A stretch of DNA of 64,000 nucleotides from Tethya wilhelma. Taxonomy: Eukaryota > Porifera > Demospongiae > Tethyida > Tethyidae. Below the pieces are notes generated by a model. It had not been told where the DNA came from. It saw nothing but the letters and a program-made list of their open reading frames with translations, and did no database searches. A program made the position numbers and the translations under genes. The stretch lies in the NCBI GenBank assembly GCA_964030475.1, contig CAXIPT010000002.1, positions 5,730,161-5,794,160 of the forward strand, in the 5' to 3' direction. Below are positions 46,834 through 58,026 of the stretch, one piece after another (the stretch's first letter is position 1; each line of letters opens with the position of its first letter).

Positions 46834-47727
46834 ATGGATGCTAGATCATCTCAAGATCTACCAATGGCACCTCCACCAAAGTTGCACTTCCTGAATGGGT
46901 TAGTTGTGCCAGATTTTATTCAACAAGAGACATTAGCTAAACTGAAAACTTTTCCACTCCGATCTGATGATGTGTGGATAGTTACATATCCTAAAGCTGG
47001 AACAACATGGACACAACAGATTGTAAGACTTCTTAGAAGCACATGTGAAGCTGACAGGGAAAAAACTATTGATGATGCTGTTCCATGGTTAGAGGCTTTG
47101 CCTCGTTATCCCAATGTTAACCTTGAAGATGTGAAAGCAGATCGTCGTCCTCGTGCTCTCAAGAGTCACATGCCTTATGAAATGATGCCTTGTGGACTAC
47201 CACACACCACACCATGCAAATACATCTATGTTGCTAGAAATCCTAAAGATGTAGCTGTGTCATTGTATTTCCACACGAGGGCATTTCGGAAGAAAGCCTC
47301 TACAGCAGTGACCTGGGAGGAGTTTTATGCTGATTATAATAGTGGAAATGTTCAGTTTGGTGATTTTTTCAACCATGTTCTTGGTTGGTGGGCCCACAAA
47401 GATGACGAGAATGTTCTCTTCTTGAAGTATGAAGACATGAAGAAAGATCATTCCACAGCTGTTGCTAACATCGCTAGCTTCATTGGATGTAATGTCTCTC
47501 AGGAGGTCATTGATGAGGTCGTTTCCAAGACAACATTTAAAGTGATGAAAGATGATTCTACAACCAACAAGACGTGGGATAAGAAAAGAGATCCTGATGA
47601 GAAACCATTTATGCGTAAAGGAGAAGTGGGAGATTGGATGAACTTTCTCACACCAGAACAGTCAGCTCAAATTGATGCAAAGTATGAACTTTGTTCTAAA
47701 GTTGGCCTTCATTTTGACTTTTCTTAG
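46834..47727 (+). CDS. cytosolic sulfotransferase (SULT1-type), intact
   Basis: 297 residues, one exon. It has a proline-rich start (MDARSSQDLPMAPPPKLHFL), TYPKAGTTWTQQ, catalytic His in LKSHMPYEMMPCG, YVARNPKDVAVSLYF, and MRKGEVGDWMNFLT. The mirror copy at 54662-55555 differs by about one residue (GLHFDFS against GLNFDFS). Confidence 0.92.
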   Translation: MDARSSQDLPMAPPPKLHFLNGLVVPDFIQQETLAKLKTFPLRSDDVWIVTYPKAGTTWTQQIVRLLRSTCEADREKTIDDAVPWLEALPRYPNVNLEDVKADRRPRALKSHMPYEMMPCGLPHTTPCKYIYVARNPKDVAVSLYFHTRAFRKKASTAVTWEEFYADYNSGNVQFGDFFNHVLGWWAHKDDENVLFLKYEDMKKDHSTAVANIASFIGCNVSQEVIDEVVSKTTFKVMKDDSTTNKTWDKKRDPDEKPFMRKGEVGDWMNFLTPEQSAQIDAKYELCSKVGLHFDFS

Positions 47728-47879
47728 ATTAGTAATTTGCTGTATGTACACGTACAAAAACACTGAAACACAGTAAGATTATACAAGAAGATTCTGAAGA
47801 TAAGAAGCCTAAGATATGAATTGCCAACAGGAATTAGCTGTTAGTACTGATTATTTGACACAAACAATAATTTACAAGT

Positions 47880-48115
47880 ATAGTAAAAATTTCATAAAAA
47901 TTAACAGTGTAGGAATGGGCAGTGCTGTTAAAAGGAAGGAAACAAGGCTGGGACTATAAATTTCGGCACATGACTACTTCATTTCCATGGTTCGCTCTAT
48001 CGTAGAATCATGATTAAAATAATTAAGTCATGGTTTATTTNGAGCATAAACATTTTGTATTGTGTCTATGGGACAGTTGGCCCATTCCTACTATACGTAC
48101 TACCGTACGTATGAT
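47880..48115. mobile_element. dispersed repeat, GTAGGAATGGGC family, shortened copy
   Basis: It has both ends of the family (GTATAGTAAAAATTTCATAA, then CCATTCCTACTATACGTACT) with most of the middle missing and an N at 48041. It appears absent from the mirror arm. Confidence 0.6.
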
Positions 48116-48584
48116 TATTAATGCATTGCTATAGAATTACTTTGGTTGTGATCAGGATTGTGCCCTGGCCCCTGTGTGATTGAAATTTTTATCATTTTCA
48201 GATGTTAATAGTGATTTGAGTTGGAAGTTTTGAAAACAACTGATGGTCTGGTAAGCTGGTAAGCTGTATCATAGCTAAAAATCCTGGGACATTAAAAACG
48301 CACGTGCAATAATTTGAGCCATGCCCCCTTTACGTGTCGACACGCCCATTTAATCAAAATTAATGTCTTCATTGGTCTGAGCATGCGCACTAGATGACAA
48401 GTATAACTGTAGACTATAATTATGACTCAAACAGGCTAACTTTATAAGGAAGTCCAATGAATTTACAATCAGAAAAACTGACATTTTCAATATTATTAAT
48501 ATTCCAGAGTCCCACTACTAGCTAGTATATGATTGAGGCTTTGAATTGCTGCTATATATCTGAGCTCTGCATGACCTGCATTAT

Positions 48585-49478
48585 ATGATGGATTCCACAT
48601 CAGCTCAAGATTCCCTACCAGTGCCACCTTCACCTCCACCTAGGCTGCATCTCTTTAATGGGCTAGTCATGCCAGATTTTGTTCAGCAAGAGACTTTTGA
48701 TAAACTCAAGGACCTTCCACTTCGATCTGATGATGTGTGGATAGTAACTTATCCTAAAGCTGGGACAACATGGACACAACAGATAGTAAGACTTCTTAGA
48801 AGTACAAGCCAAGCTGACAGGGAAGAGAAGATCAGTGATGCTGTTCCATGGTTAGAAGGCCTTTCCTTCTCTTCAAATCGTACCTATGAAGATGTGAAAG
48901 CAGATCGTCGTCCTCGTGCCTTCAAGAGTCACATGCCTTATGAAATGATGCCTTGTGGATTGCCAGATACCACACAATGCAAGTACATCTACGTTGCTAG
49001 AAATCCAAAAGATGTGATTGTCTCCTACTATTTCCATTTGAATGCTTATGGTCAAAAGTTGAGCTGGGAGATGTTGTGGTCTGGTTTTGTGAACAAAAAG
49101 CTTCCTTTTGGAGACTACTTTGACCATGTTCTTGGTTGGTGGGCTCACAAAGATGATGAGAATGTACTCTTTTTGAAATATGAAGACATGAAGAAAGATC
49201 TTTTCGCAGCTGTTGCTAACATCACTACATTTATTGGGTGTAATGTCTCTCAGAAGGTCATTGATGAGGTTGTTTTCAAGACAAGTTTTGAGTCAATGAA
49301 AGATGACTCAACAACAAACTACACATGGGATAAGATCAGAGATCCTAACGCCGAAAAACCATTTATGCGCAAAGGAGAAGTAGGAGATTGGGTGAACTAC
49401 CTCACACCAGAACAATCTGCTCAAATTGATAAGCTCTCTGAATGTTGTTCAAAGGTTGGTCTTTATTTTGACTTTTGA
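48585..49478 (+). CDS. cytosolic sulfotransferase (SULT1-type), intact
   Basis: 297 residues. The start MMDSTSAQDSLPVPPSPPPR is proline-rich like its neighbour at 46834. All motifs are present: TYPKAGTTWTQQ, FKSHMPYEMMPCG, YVARNPKDVIVSYYF, MRKGEVGDWVNYLT. The mirror copy at 53162-54054 carries a TA frameshift near its start. Confidence 0.9.
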   Translation: MMDSTSAQDSLPVPPSPPPRLHLFNGLVMPDFVQQETFDKLKDLPLRSDDVWIVTYPKAGTTWTQQIVRLLRSTSQADREEKISDAVPWLEGLSFSSNRTYEDVKADRRPRAFKSHMPYEMMPCGLPDTTQCKYIYVARNPKDVIVSYYFHLNAYGQKLSWEMLWSGFVNKKLPFGDYFDHVLGWWAHKDDENVLFLKYEDMKKDLFAAVANITTFIGCNVSQKVIDEVVFKTSFESMKDDSTTNYTWDKIRDPNAEKPFMRKGEVGDWVNYLTPEQSAQIDKLSECCSKVGLYFDF

Positions 49479-49839
49479 AATTGTAATAATAATTATACCA
49501 GCTAGTATAGTTTAGCAATATTAATAGAGGACAATGTATTTAGTCTTTCTCACTGTCAGTCAACTAAAACTTCAATTATTTGTTGCATACTTACCATACT
49601 ATAGTATCTTACTATGTTTATGTTACTAATGTTTGTGGTATGCCTACTATAATTATTGCTATTGTAAACTATTATATTATTTATTGGTCAAATTTACACT
49701 AATGCTTGCACGGTTACATTTTGAAATTGACTCTGTACAACTATGATCAAAATTCCAAGATAATTATAATAATGCTTATAATAGTTATTATCTTACTAAT
49801 TAGTACAAAAAGTTAAAACACAGGCTATACTTTCACAAA

Positions 49840-50095
49840 ATCCTCATACAACTTAATATATCCATTTGAGCCGACTGCTCTGATGTGAGGTAGTTCACCC
49901 TTCTCCTTTTACGCATGAATTTTTTCTCCTTATGATCTCTGATCTTATACTCCAAGAGTAATTAACAGTTGGATCATCTTTCATTGACTACCAAATGTTG
50001 TCTTGGAAACGACCTCCTTGATCAATGGCTTCTTGAGCGAGACATCACACCCAATGAAGCTAGCGATGTTAGCAACAGCTGTGGAAAGAGACTAT
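49840..50095 (-). pseudogene. 3' fragment of a sulfotransferase pseudogene
   Basis: The reverse strand resembles the last 80 or so codons (VVSKTTFG..., KKFMR, VNYLTSEQ) with several frameshifts. It corresponds to 52430-52663 in the other arm, where more of the gene survives. Confidence 0.75.
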
Positions 50096-50138
50096 AATTT
50101 TCAGTTTATTATAAAAGACATCGTAGGACATGACTCAT

Positions 50139-50186
50139 TAGTCTCGCGGGCCAGCCCCTTTCCCTTGGGAAGAGTCCGCGAGACTA
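50139..50186. mobile_element. 48-bp hairpin element with an empty-site counterpart
   Basis: TAGTCTCGCGGGCCAGCCCC and mirror GAGTCCGCGAGACTA. ATGACTCAT lies on both sides (50130-50138 and 50189-50197). The mirror arm near 51805-51815 has a single ATGACTCAT with no element, so the site can be compared filled and empty. A spare TA follows the right end. Confidence 0.85.
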
Positions 50187-50325
50187 TAATGACTCATGAG
50201 CTTGAGCATAGTGGATTGGGTGGGGCTGATTAATACCAAAGCGTATTTCGACGTCACGACTCATGAAGCCATATGCGCCACCGAGGATTGATCTAGGATT
50301 GATAAATTATAATTATAGACAAAAA

Positions 50326-51001
50326 ATGGATGCCACATCATCATCCTTGCCAACGCAATTGCCACCTGGTTTGCATCTCCTCAATGGGCTAGTTGTGCCT
50401 GAGTTTGTTCAGCAAGAGACACTCGATCAACTAAAGGACTTCCAACTTCGACCTGATGATGTATGGATAGTGACTTATCCTAAAGCTGGGACAACATGGA
50501 CACAACAGATTGTGAGACTACTTCGAAGTACCTGTGAAGCTGACAAGGAAAAGAAAATTGATGAAGCTATTCCATGGTTAGACGCTCTGCCACGTTTTCC
50601 CTTCGGTCAATCTTAAAGATGTGAAAGCAGATCCTCGTCCTCGTGCTTTCAAGAGTCACATGCCTTACGAAATAATGCCTTGTGGATTGCCACACACCAC
50701 ACCATGCAAATACATCTATGTTACTAGAAATCCAAAGGATATAGCAGTGTCTTTGTACTTTATGGCACGTTCTGTACAACCTGGTGATAAAAAAGTTAGC
50801 TGGGAAGAATTTTGGGCTCGATATATTCTTGGTAAAGGACCATTTGGGGACTATTTCGACCACATTCTTGGTTGGTGGGCCCATAAAGATGATGAGAATG
50901 TACTCTTCTTGAAGTATGAAGACATGAAAAAAGATCTTTCCACGGCTGTTGCTAGCATTGCTCAATTTATTGGGTGTAATGCTTCTCAGGAGGTCATTGA
51001 T
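50326..51001 (+). CDS. sulfotransferase, 3' cut at N, one frameshift
   Basis: It starts MDATSSSLPTQLPPGLHLLN and has TYPKAGTTWTQQ and the later VTRNPKDIAVSLYF and GWWAHKDDENVLF motifs. One extra T near 50597 (CGTTTTCCC against CGTTTCCC in the other arm) breaks the frame. The last coding part is lost at the N at 51002. Confidence 0.8.
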
Positions 51002-51002
51002 N

Positions 51003-51660
51003 AGACATTACACCCAATGAAGCTAGCAATCTTAGCGACAGCAGTAGAAAGATCTTTCTTCATGTCTTCGTATTTCAAGAAGAGTACATTCTCATCATCT
51101 TTATGGGCCCACCAACCAAGAATGTGGTCGAAATAGTCCCCAAATGGTCCTTTACCAAGAATATATCGAGCCCAAAACTCTTCCCAGCTAACTTTTTTAT
51201 CACCAGGTTGTACAGAACGTGCCATAAAGTACAAAGACACTGCTATATCCTTTGGATTTCTAGCAACATAGATGTATTTGCATGGTGTGGTGTGTGGCAA
51301 TCCACAAGGCATCATTTCATAAGGCATGTGACTCTTGAAAGCACGAGGACGAGGATCTGATTTCACATCTTTAAGATTGACCGAAGGGAAACGTGGCAGA
51401 GCGTCTAACCATGGAATAGCTTCATCAATTTTCTTTTCCTTGTCAGCTTCACAGGTACTTCGAAGAAGTCTTACAATCTGTTGTGTCCATATTGTCCCAG
51501 CTTTAGGATAAGTCACTATCCATACATCATCAGGTCGAAGTTGGAAGTCCTTTAGTTGATCGAGTGTCTCTTGCTGAACAAACTCAGGCACGACTAGCCC
51601 ATTGAGGAGATGCAAACCAGGTGGCAATTGCGTTGGCAAGGATGATGATGTGGCATCCAT
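51003..51660 (-). CDS. sulfotransferase, 3' cut at N (mirror of 50326-51001)
   Basis: The frame is open from MDATSSSLPTQLPP to SFIGCNVS, where the N at 51002 ends it. The PAPS loop reads TYPKAGTIWTQQ (Ile in place of the second Thr), which might reduce activity. It is probably the other haplotype of 50326-51001. Confidence 0.8.
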
Positions 51661-52084
51661 TTTTTGTCTATAATTTTATAATTCGATCCTAGATCAATCC
51701 TTGGTGGCGCATATGTCATGAGTCATGACGTCGAAATACGTACGTTTTCGTATTTTATAATCAGCCGGGATTCAGCCCCACCCAATCCACTATGCTCGAG
51801 CTCATGAGTCATGCAAATACATCAATGTCACTATAGAAAGTTATATTATTTATAGAAGCCCAAAAGATATAGCACTAGCTGTTAATGATTAATTTTTATT
51901 TCCATTCTGGAGCACGAAATTAAGACTTGAGCTGAGAAAAAATGAGAAAAATCATGCATAAAACAATAATTATCACACAACTGATCAATAATCTAACTCA
52001 CTACATGTCTAAGATCTGAGCTGACTGCTTTGGTGCGAGGTAGCTAGTTCACCCAATCTCCCACTTCTCCTTCAAAGTATATAG

Positions 52085-52663
52085 GCCTATACAAAATGAT
52101 ACCTTGTGGATTTCCTCACACCATACCATGCAAATACTGTTACAGTAACATCTATGTTGCTATAGAAGCCCAAAAGACGTAGCAGTGTCATTTTATTTTC
52201 ATTCTAGAGCACTTTACAAAAAGAACTTGAGCTGGGAGGAATTTTGGGAACACTATACTCATGCTAATGTTCAATTTGGAGACTATTTCGATCATATTCT
52301 TGGTTGGTGGGCCCATATTAAAGATGATGAGAATGTGCTCTTCTTGAAGTATGAAGACATGAAGAAAGATCATTCCACAGCTGTTGCTAACATCGCTATA
52401 GTTTCATTGGGTGTAGTGTCTCTCTCAAGAAGTCACTGATCAAGGAGGTCGTTTCCAAGACAACATTTCAGTCAATGAAAGATGATCCAACTGTTAATTA
52501 CTCTTGGAGTAAGATCATAGATCATAAGGAGAAAAAATTCATGCGTAAAACGAGAAGTGGGAGATTGGGTGAACTACCTCACACCAGAGCAGTCGGCTCA
52601 AATGGATATATTAAGTTGTATGAGGATTGTGTGAAAATAGGCCTGTGTTTTAACTTTTTGTAG
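52085..52663 (+). pseudogene. sulfotransferase pseudogene, 5' half lost
   Basis: It begins at a sequence like YKMIPCGFPHTIPCKY, and continues through SRALYKKNLSWEEFWEHY and GWWAHIKDDENVLFLKYEDM (one residue inserted). Lesions: a 12-bp palindromic insertion (TGTTACAGTAAC, about 52138-52149), TA insertions at 52161-52164 and 52397-52400, and a frame change near 52550. Confidence 0.85.
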
Positions 52664-53161
52664 TTTGATAACAAATATAATAATGAATCACGGTTTTAGT
52701 AAGATAATAACCAATATAACCATTATTATAACTATCAAGGAATTTTGAGCATAATATTGAGACTTATAGTATAGGTGGAAGCGGCACTATAGATAATATT
52801 ATACTATAGCTAATAAAAATCACCGTCTCTTATATAGTCTCACAGTGGCTTATACTGAACCATATATTTTAGTTATAGCTTAATTTCTATGGTTGTATAA
52901 TTTTAAGACTAGTATTGCCTTCAAAATGTAACCATGCAAGCATTAGTGTAAAATTTGACCAATAAATAATATATAGTTTACAATAGCAATAATATAGTAG
53001 GTAATACCACAAACATTAAATATAATTATAGTACGATACTATAGTATGGTAAGTATGCAACAAATAGTTGAAGTTTTAATTAACTGACACTGAGAAAGAC
53101 TAAATACATTGTCCTCTGTATTGCTAAACTATATCTAGCTGGTATAATTATTATTACAACT

Positions 53162-54054
53162 TCAAAAGTCAAAATAAAGACCAACCTTTGAACAACATTC
53201 AGAGAGCTTATCAATTTGACCAGATTGTTCTGGTGTGAGGTAGTTCACCCAATCTCCCACTTCTCCTTTGCGCATAAATGGTTTTTCGGCATTAGGATCT
53301 CTGATCTTATCCCATGTGTAGTTTGTTGTTGAGTCATCTTTCATTGACTCGAAACTTGTCTTGGAAACGACCTCATCAATGACCTTCTGAGAGACATTAC
53401 ACCCAATAAATGTAGCGATGTTAGCAACAGCTGTGGAAAGATCTTTCTTCATGTCTTCATATTTCAAGAAGAGTACATTCTCATCATCTTTGTGAGCCCA
53501 CCAACCAAGAACATGGTCAAAGTAGTCTCCAAAAGGAAGTGTTTTGTTCACAAAACCAGACCACAACATCTCCCAGCTCAACTTTTGACCATAAGCATTC
53601 AAATGGAAATAGTAGGAGACAATCACATCTTTTGGATTTCTAGCAATGTAGATGTACTTGCATTGTGTGGTATCTGGCAATCCACAAGGCATCATTTCAT
53701 AAGGCATGTGACTTTTGAAGGTACGAGGACGAGGATCTGCTTTCACATCTTCATAGGTACGATTTGAAGAGAAGGAAAGACCTTCTAACCATGGAACAGC
53801 ATTACTGATCTTCTCTTCCCTGTCAGCTTGGCTTGTACTTCTAAGAAGTCTTACAATCTGTTGTGTCCATGTTGTTCCAGCTTTAGGATAAGTCACTATC
53901 CACACATCATCAGATCGGAGTGGAAGGTCCTTTAGTTTATCAAAAGTCTCTTGCTGAACAAAATCTGGCATGACTATAGCCCTTTAAAGAGATGCAGCCC
54001 AGGTGGAGTTGGAGGTGGCACTGGTAGAGATTCTTGAGCTGATGTGGAATCCAT
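53162..54054 (-). pseudogene. sulfotransferase with a TA frameshift near the start
   Basis: Mirror of 48585-49478. From MPDFVQQETFDKLKDL on, 269 codons are intact with all motifs. Upstream, CTATAG (53974-53979) replaces CTAG and separates this from the MDSTSAQ start at 54054. If re-initiation occurs at the internal Met, a slightly short but complete enzyme core could still be made. Confidence 0.8.
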
Positions 54055-54661
54055 AATGATTTAATGCAGGTCAGAGCTCTGATATAACACACTGATTTCA
54101 AAGACTCAATCATACGTATTAGTTACTGTTACACAGTAGTGGGACTCTGGAATGTTAAAATATTTTTGTTAAAGAAAGGGTCAGTTTCTCTAATGGTAAA
54201 TTTATTGGACTTCCTTATAAAGTTACAGCCTATGTGATTTATAATTAGAGTCTACGTACAGTTACTTGTCATAGACCTAAAGTGCGAGGTAGCTCCGCTG
54301 CCACGTGCACAGACTTATATACCAAACACATGCAGCACCTCAGTGGCTCAGTCTCTTCTATTAGTAAAATATCTTACTTGCATTATTTTTGGACATTCAG
54401 CACTTAATTACGATTGAACTTAGGGATAAAGCCAATTTTGTTAATATAGTACGTAGCAGGTTGCTTCTTGAAAACTGAAGCTTACCAAGATCATCAGAAC
54501 TTCCAACTCAAATCACTATAATTGAAAAAATGACAAAAATTTCGATCACAACAGCTAGGGCACAATCCTGATCACAACGGTTACCATAGCAACTCTATAG
54601 TACTGCATTAAAGTTTGTATTTATCTTACATGCTTGTGTATGTGTACATACAATTATTAAT

Positions 54662-55555
54662 CTAAGAAAAGTCAAAATTAAGACCAACTTTAGAACAAAG
54701 TTCATACTTTGCATCAATTTGAGCTGACTGCTCTGGTGTGAGAAAGTTCATCCAATCTCCCACTTCTCCTTTACGCATAAATGGTTTCTCATCAGGATCT
54801 CTTTTCTTATCCCACGTCTTATTGGTTGTAGAATCATCTTTCATCACTTTAAATGTTGTCTTGGAAACAACCTCATCAATGACCTCCTGAGAGACATTAC
54901 ATCCAATGAAGCTAGCGATGTTAGCAACAGCTGTGGAATGATCTTTCTTCATGTCTTCATACTTTAAGAAGAGAACATTCTCGTCATCTTTGTGGGCCCA
55001 CCAACCAAGAACATGGTTGAAAAAATCACCAAACTGAACATTTCCACTATTATAATCAGCATAAAACTCCTCCCAGGTCACTGCTGTAGAGGCTTTCTTC
55101 CGAAATGCCCTCGTGTGGAAATACAATGACACAGCTACATCTTTAGGATTTCTAGCAACATAGATGTATTTGCATGGTGTGGTGTGTGGTAGTCCACAAG
55201 GCATCATTTCATAAGGCATGTGACTCTTGAGAGCACGAGGACGACGATCTGCTTTCACATCTTCAAGGTTAACATTGGGATAACGAGGCAAAGCCTCTAA
55301 CCATGGAACAGCATCATCAATAGTTTTTTCCCTGTCAGCTTCACATGTGCTTCTAAGAAGTCTTACAATCTGTTGTGTCCATGTTGTTCCAGCTTTAGGA
55401 TATGTAACTATCCACACATCATCAGATCGGAGTGGAAAAGTTTTCAGTTTAGCTAATGTCTCTTGTTGAATAAAATCTGGCACAACTAACCCATTCAGGA
55501 AGTGCAACTTTGGTGGAGGTGCCATTGGTAGATCTTGAGATGATCTAGCATCCAT
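54662..55555 (-). CDS. cytosolic sulfotransferase, intact (mirror of 46834-47727)
   Basis: 297 residues, nearly identical to 46834-47727 including its upstream flank to beyond 56000. Probably an allele of it rather than an extra gene. Confidence 0.9.
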   Translation of the reverse strand: MDARSSQDLPMAPPPKLHFLNGLVVPDFIQQETLAKLKTFPLRSDDVWIVTYPKAGTTWTQQIVRLLRSTCEADREKTIDDAVPWLEALPRYPNVNLEDVKADRRPRALKSHMPYEMMPCGLPHTTPCKYIYVARNPKDVAVSLYFHTRAFRKKASTAVTWEEFYADYNSGNVQFGDFFNHVLGWWAHKDDENVLFLKYEDMKKDHSTAVANIASFIGCNVSQEVIDEVVSKTTFKVMKDDSTTNKTWDKKRDPDEKPFMRKGEVGDWMNFLTPEQSAQIDAKYELCSKVGLNFDFS

Positions 55556-56676
55556 TTTGATCTGTTTTTACCTTTAGAATTTAATTAGTCCCGCTAGCCG
55601 ATGCTTGGGGGGAGGAACACCTGGCCAGCATGCGCATGCATGCTTAGCCCCTCCCATCGAAACCTATAGAGGGATTCCGTAAAACAGTTAGCCAATCAGC
55701 AGAGCTGAAAGTTTTTGAAGTACCACGCCCATTTTGGCCACACCTTTTGTACTAATTGTAGCGAGGGATCGTGCGTGCATATGCATGCTAGCCCCTCCCA
55801 CCAAAACGTATAAAATACATTAATCTAAATCTGATTTTGATCAGCTCATCTGATGATTCACATATTATTGTTTGGCATTTTTTTATGTGTGTATCTACCA
55901 AGCCTAATTTTGCTTTAAAAAGCCAAGGACCATTCAAATCACCTTCTTGTTGTGCGTGCATCCCAAGTGGGCGTGGATTTGGATTTCAGCTGCTTCTGCA
56001 CGATCACGAATCTCATCATGGCTGATCACTTCCGGTTAATCAAATGTACAGGGATATACGGGTCCTTATACATTGGACACCTAAACCTATAGGGGAGCTC
56101 GGAGGTTGAAAAAGCTTAAAGAAGATCTCATCGAAAAACTCATCGAATCAATATTTATCACTAAAAGATAGTCTACATGAATCCTGGGTCATTTTGTAGG
56201 TGTCGTTTGCCTGTACAACTGACAGTGTTCAAAGATGAGCAATTTTCCGAATGCAATTTACCATACTAATACCATACAAATGCCTCTACACCTCACGAAT
56301 GGCAGTCCTAACCAATATTTTTTACTCGAGACCATGCACTCAGGCTTGCAAAGCTTAAGTTAGTTTAAATAGATTAAAGACTCTGATTATTTTGCAGGTT
56401 ATGATCTAAGCTATTTGAAACTCTAAATATAATAACAACTATTTTAATAGTTGAATAAATTAAACACAAATTCTATGCATGGGGTAACTTGTGACAGACA
56501 GCTCAGCAGGCTTGAAGAATTGTGCAATTGTTGCTTGCATTTCCAAACATGCAAATCATTGGTTCAAGCAGTTCCTGCAATCAGATTAGGTTCCTCTACT
56601 TGTCAGGCCCTTTTTGTTATGGTATTATAGCTTCCTACTTTCTCAAGAAAACCGTGCTTCTCAAAGACGAGGTCAC

Positions 56677-56726
56677 TAGTCTAGCTAGCCACACTCCGGC
56701 TCTGCAGAGTCTGGCTAACTAGACTA
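56677..56726. mobile_element. 50-bp hairpin element, mirror copy
   Basis: The reverse complement of 45675-45724 in the right arm, filled in both arms. Confidence 0.65.
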
Positions 56727-56964
56727 CGAGCTGGTCACGGTACGTACGGCAGATTTAGGTCATTATAAAGCTTTTCGCGCTGGAATTGCTGAGTCAGCGA
56801 ATTTTCCTACTACTTCCGCAAATTTACGGAAGTATGGACACAGTACACGTAGAAAAATTGCTTATAAGATCGCTGATTTTAACGTTATCCGCGTGATTCT
56901 AATTGCACACTTACAATCTCCTCTGGCGCAAACTTGTTGCGTTGCAACCCAAGAATTAATATTT

Positions 56965-57745
56965 ATGGCTGGCAATCCACCAGGGCCACCGCTAATCAAA
57001 GGGATGAAACGTCTAAATGGGATGGTAGTTCCGTGGTTTATGTGTCAAGATACGTTAGACAAACTAAAGAATCTTCCACTCCGATTTGATGATGTGTGGA
57101 TAGTGACATATCCAAAATCTGGAACAACATGGACACAACAGATTGTAAGACTACTTCGAAGTACAAGCCAAAATGACAAGGAGAAAAAAATTGACGAGGC
57201 TATTCCATGGTTGGAAGGACTTGATATTAACCCTAATGTCAAGTATGAAGAAGTGAAAGCAGATCCTCGTCCTCGAGCTTTCAAGAGTCACATGCCTTAC
57301 GAAATGATGCCTTGTGGATTGCCACACACTACACCTTGCAAATATATCTATATTGCTAGGAACCCGAAAGATGTAACTGTGTCTCTCTATCATCAGACAA
57401 AAGCACTTTATGCGAACAATTTAACATGGGATACATTTTGGGAAAATAACTTTGTTCACAAAAATGCTGAATTTGGAGATGTTTTCGATCATGTTCTTGG
57501 TTGGTGGGCCCACAAAGATGATGAGAATGTGCTCTTCTTGAAATACGAAGACATGAAGAAAGATCTTTCTACTGCTGTCGCTAAGATTGCTAGCTTCATT
57601 GGGTGTAATGTCTCTCAAGAAGCCATTGATGAGGTCGTTTCTAAAACAACATTTAAAGTGATGAAAGATGATTCTGCTGTCAACTATACATGGCTTAAGG
57701 AAATAGATTTAAAGGAAAAGCCATTTATTCGTAAAGGAGAAGTGG
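56965..57745 (+). CDS. sulfotransferase, 3' cut at N (mirror of 44558-45436)
   Basis: It starts MAGNPPGPPLIKGMKRLNGM and stays open to IRKGEV, where the N at 57746 cuts it. Sequence beyond 57747 is unrelated to the sulfotransferase, which marks a contig edge. Confidence 0.85.
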
Positions 57746-58026
57746 NAACAACAACCACTTTCCACTCCACAGCATCGTGACCCCTCTCCTTGACCTGCAC
57801 TGTCAGCAGATATTCCACCTGCTACTGGCATACAGACCACTCTCAGTGATCCTCCAACCTACACCAGTCTAGATGGACCTGCAGGACAACCTTTACTTCT
57901 CATATACTCACAGACACTCTCATTATCACTCTGCTACTATATAAACCCCTCCAGCACTCTCATAGTGGTACATCTTTGGCAAAACACAATCATTGACAAC
58001 TATATGACGAAAACAACAAAGCGTTT

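Larger units (their letters stand above)
44656..57745. repeat. 13-kb inverted repeat (arms 44656-51001 and 51003-57745)
   Basis: Gene pairs mirror each other around the N at 51002: 44558/56965, 46834/54662, 48585/53162, 49840/52430, 50326/51003. The right arm starts and ends at N (51002, 57746) and cuts a sulfotransferase at each end. Arms differ by SNPs, a few indels, a repeat only in the left arm (47880-48115) and a hairpin element only in the left arm (50139-50186). Confidence 0.85.
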
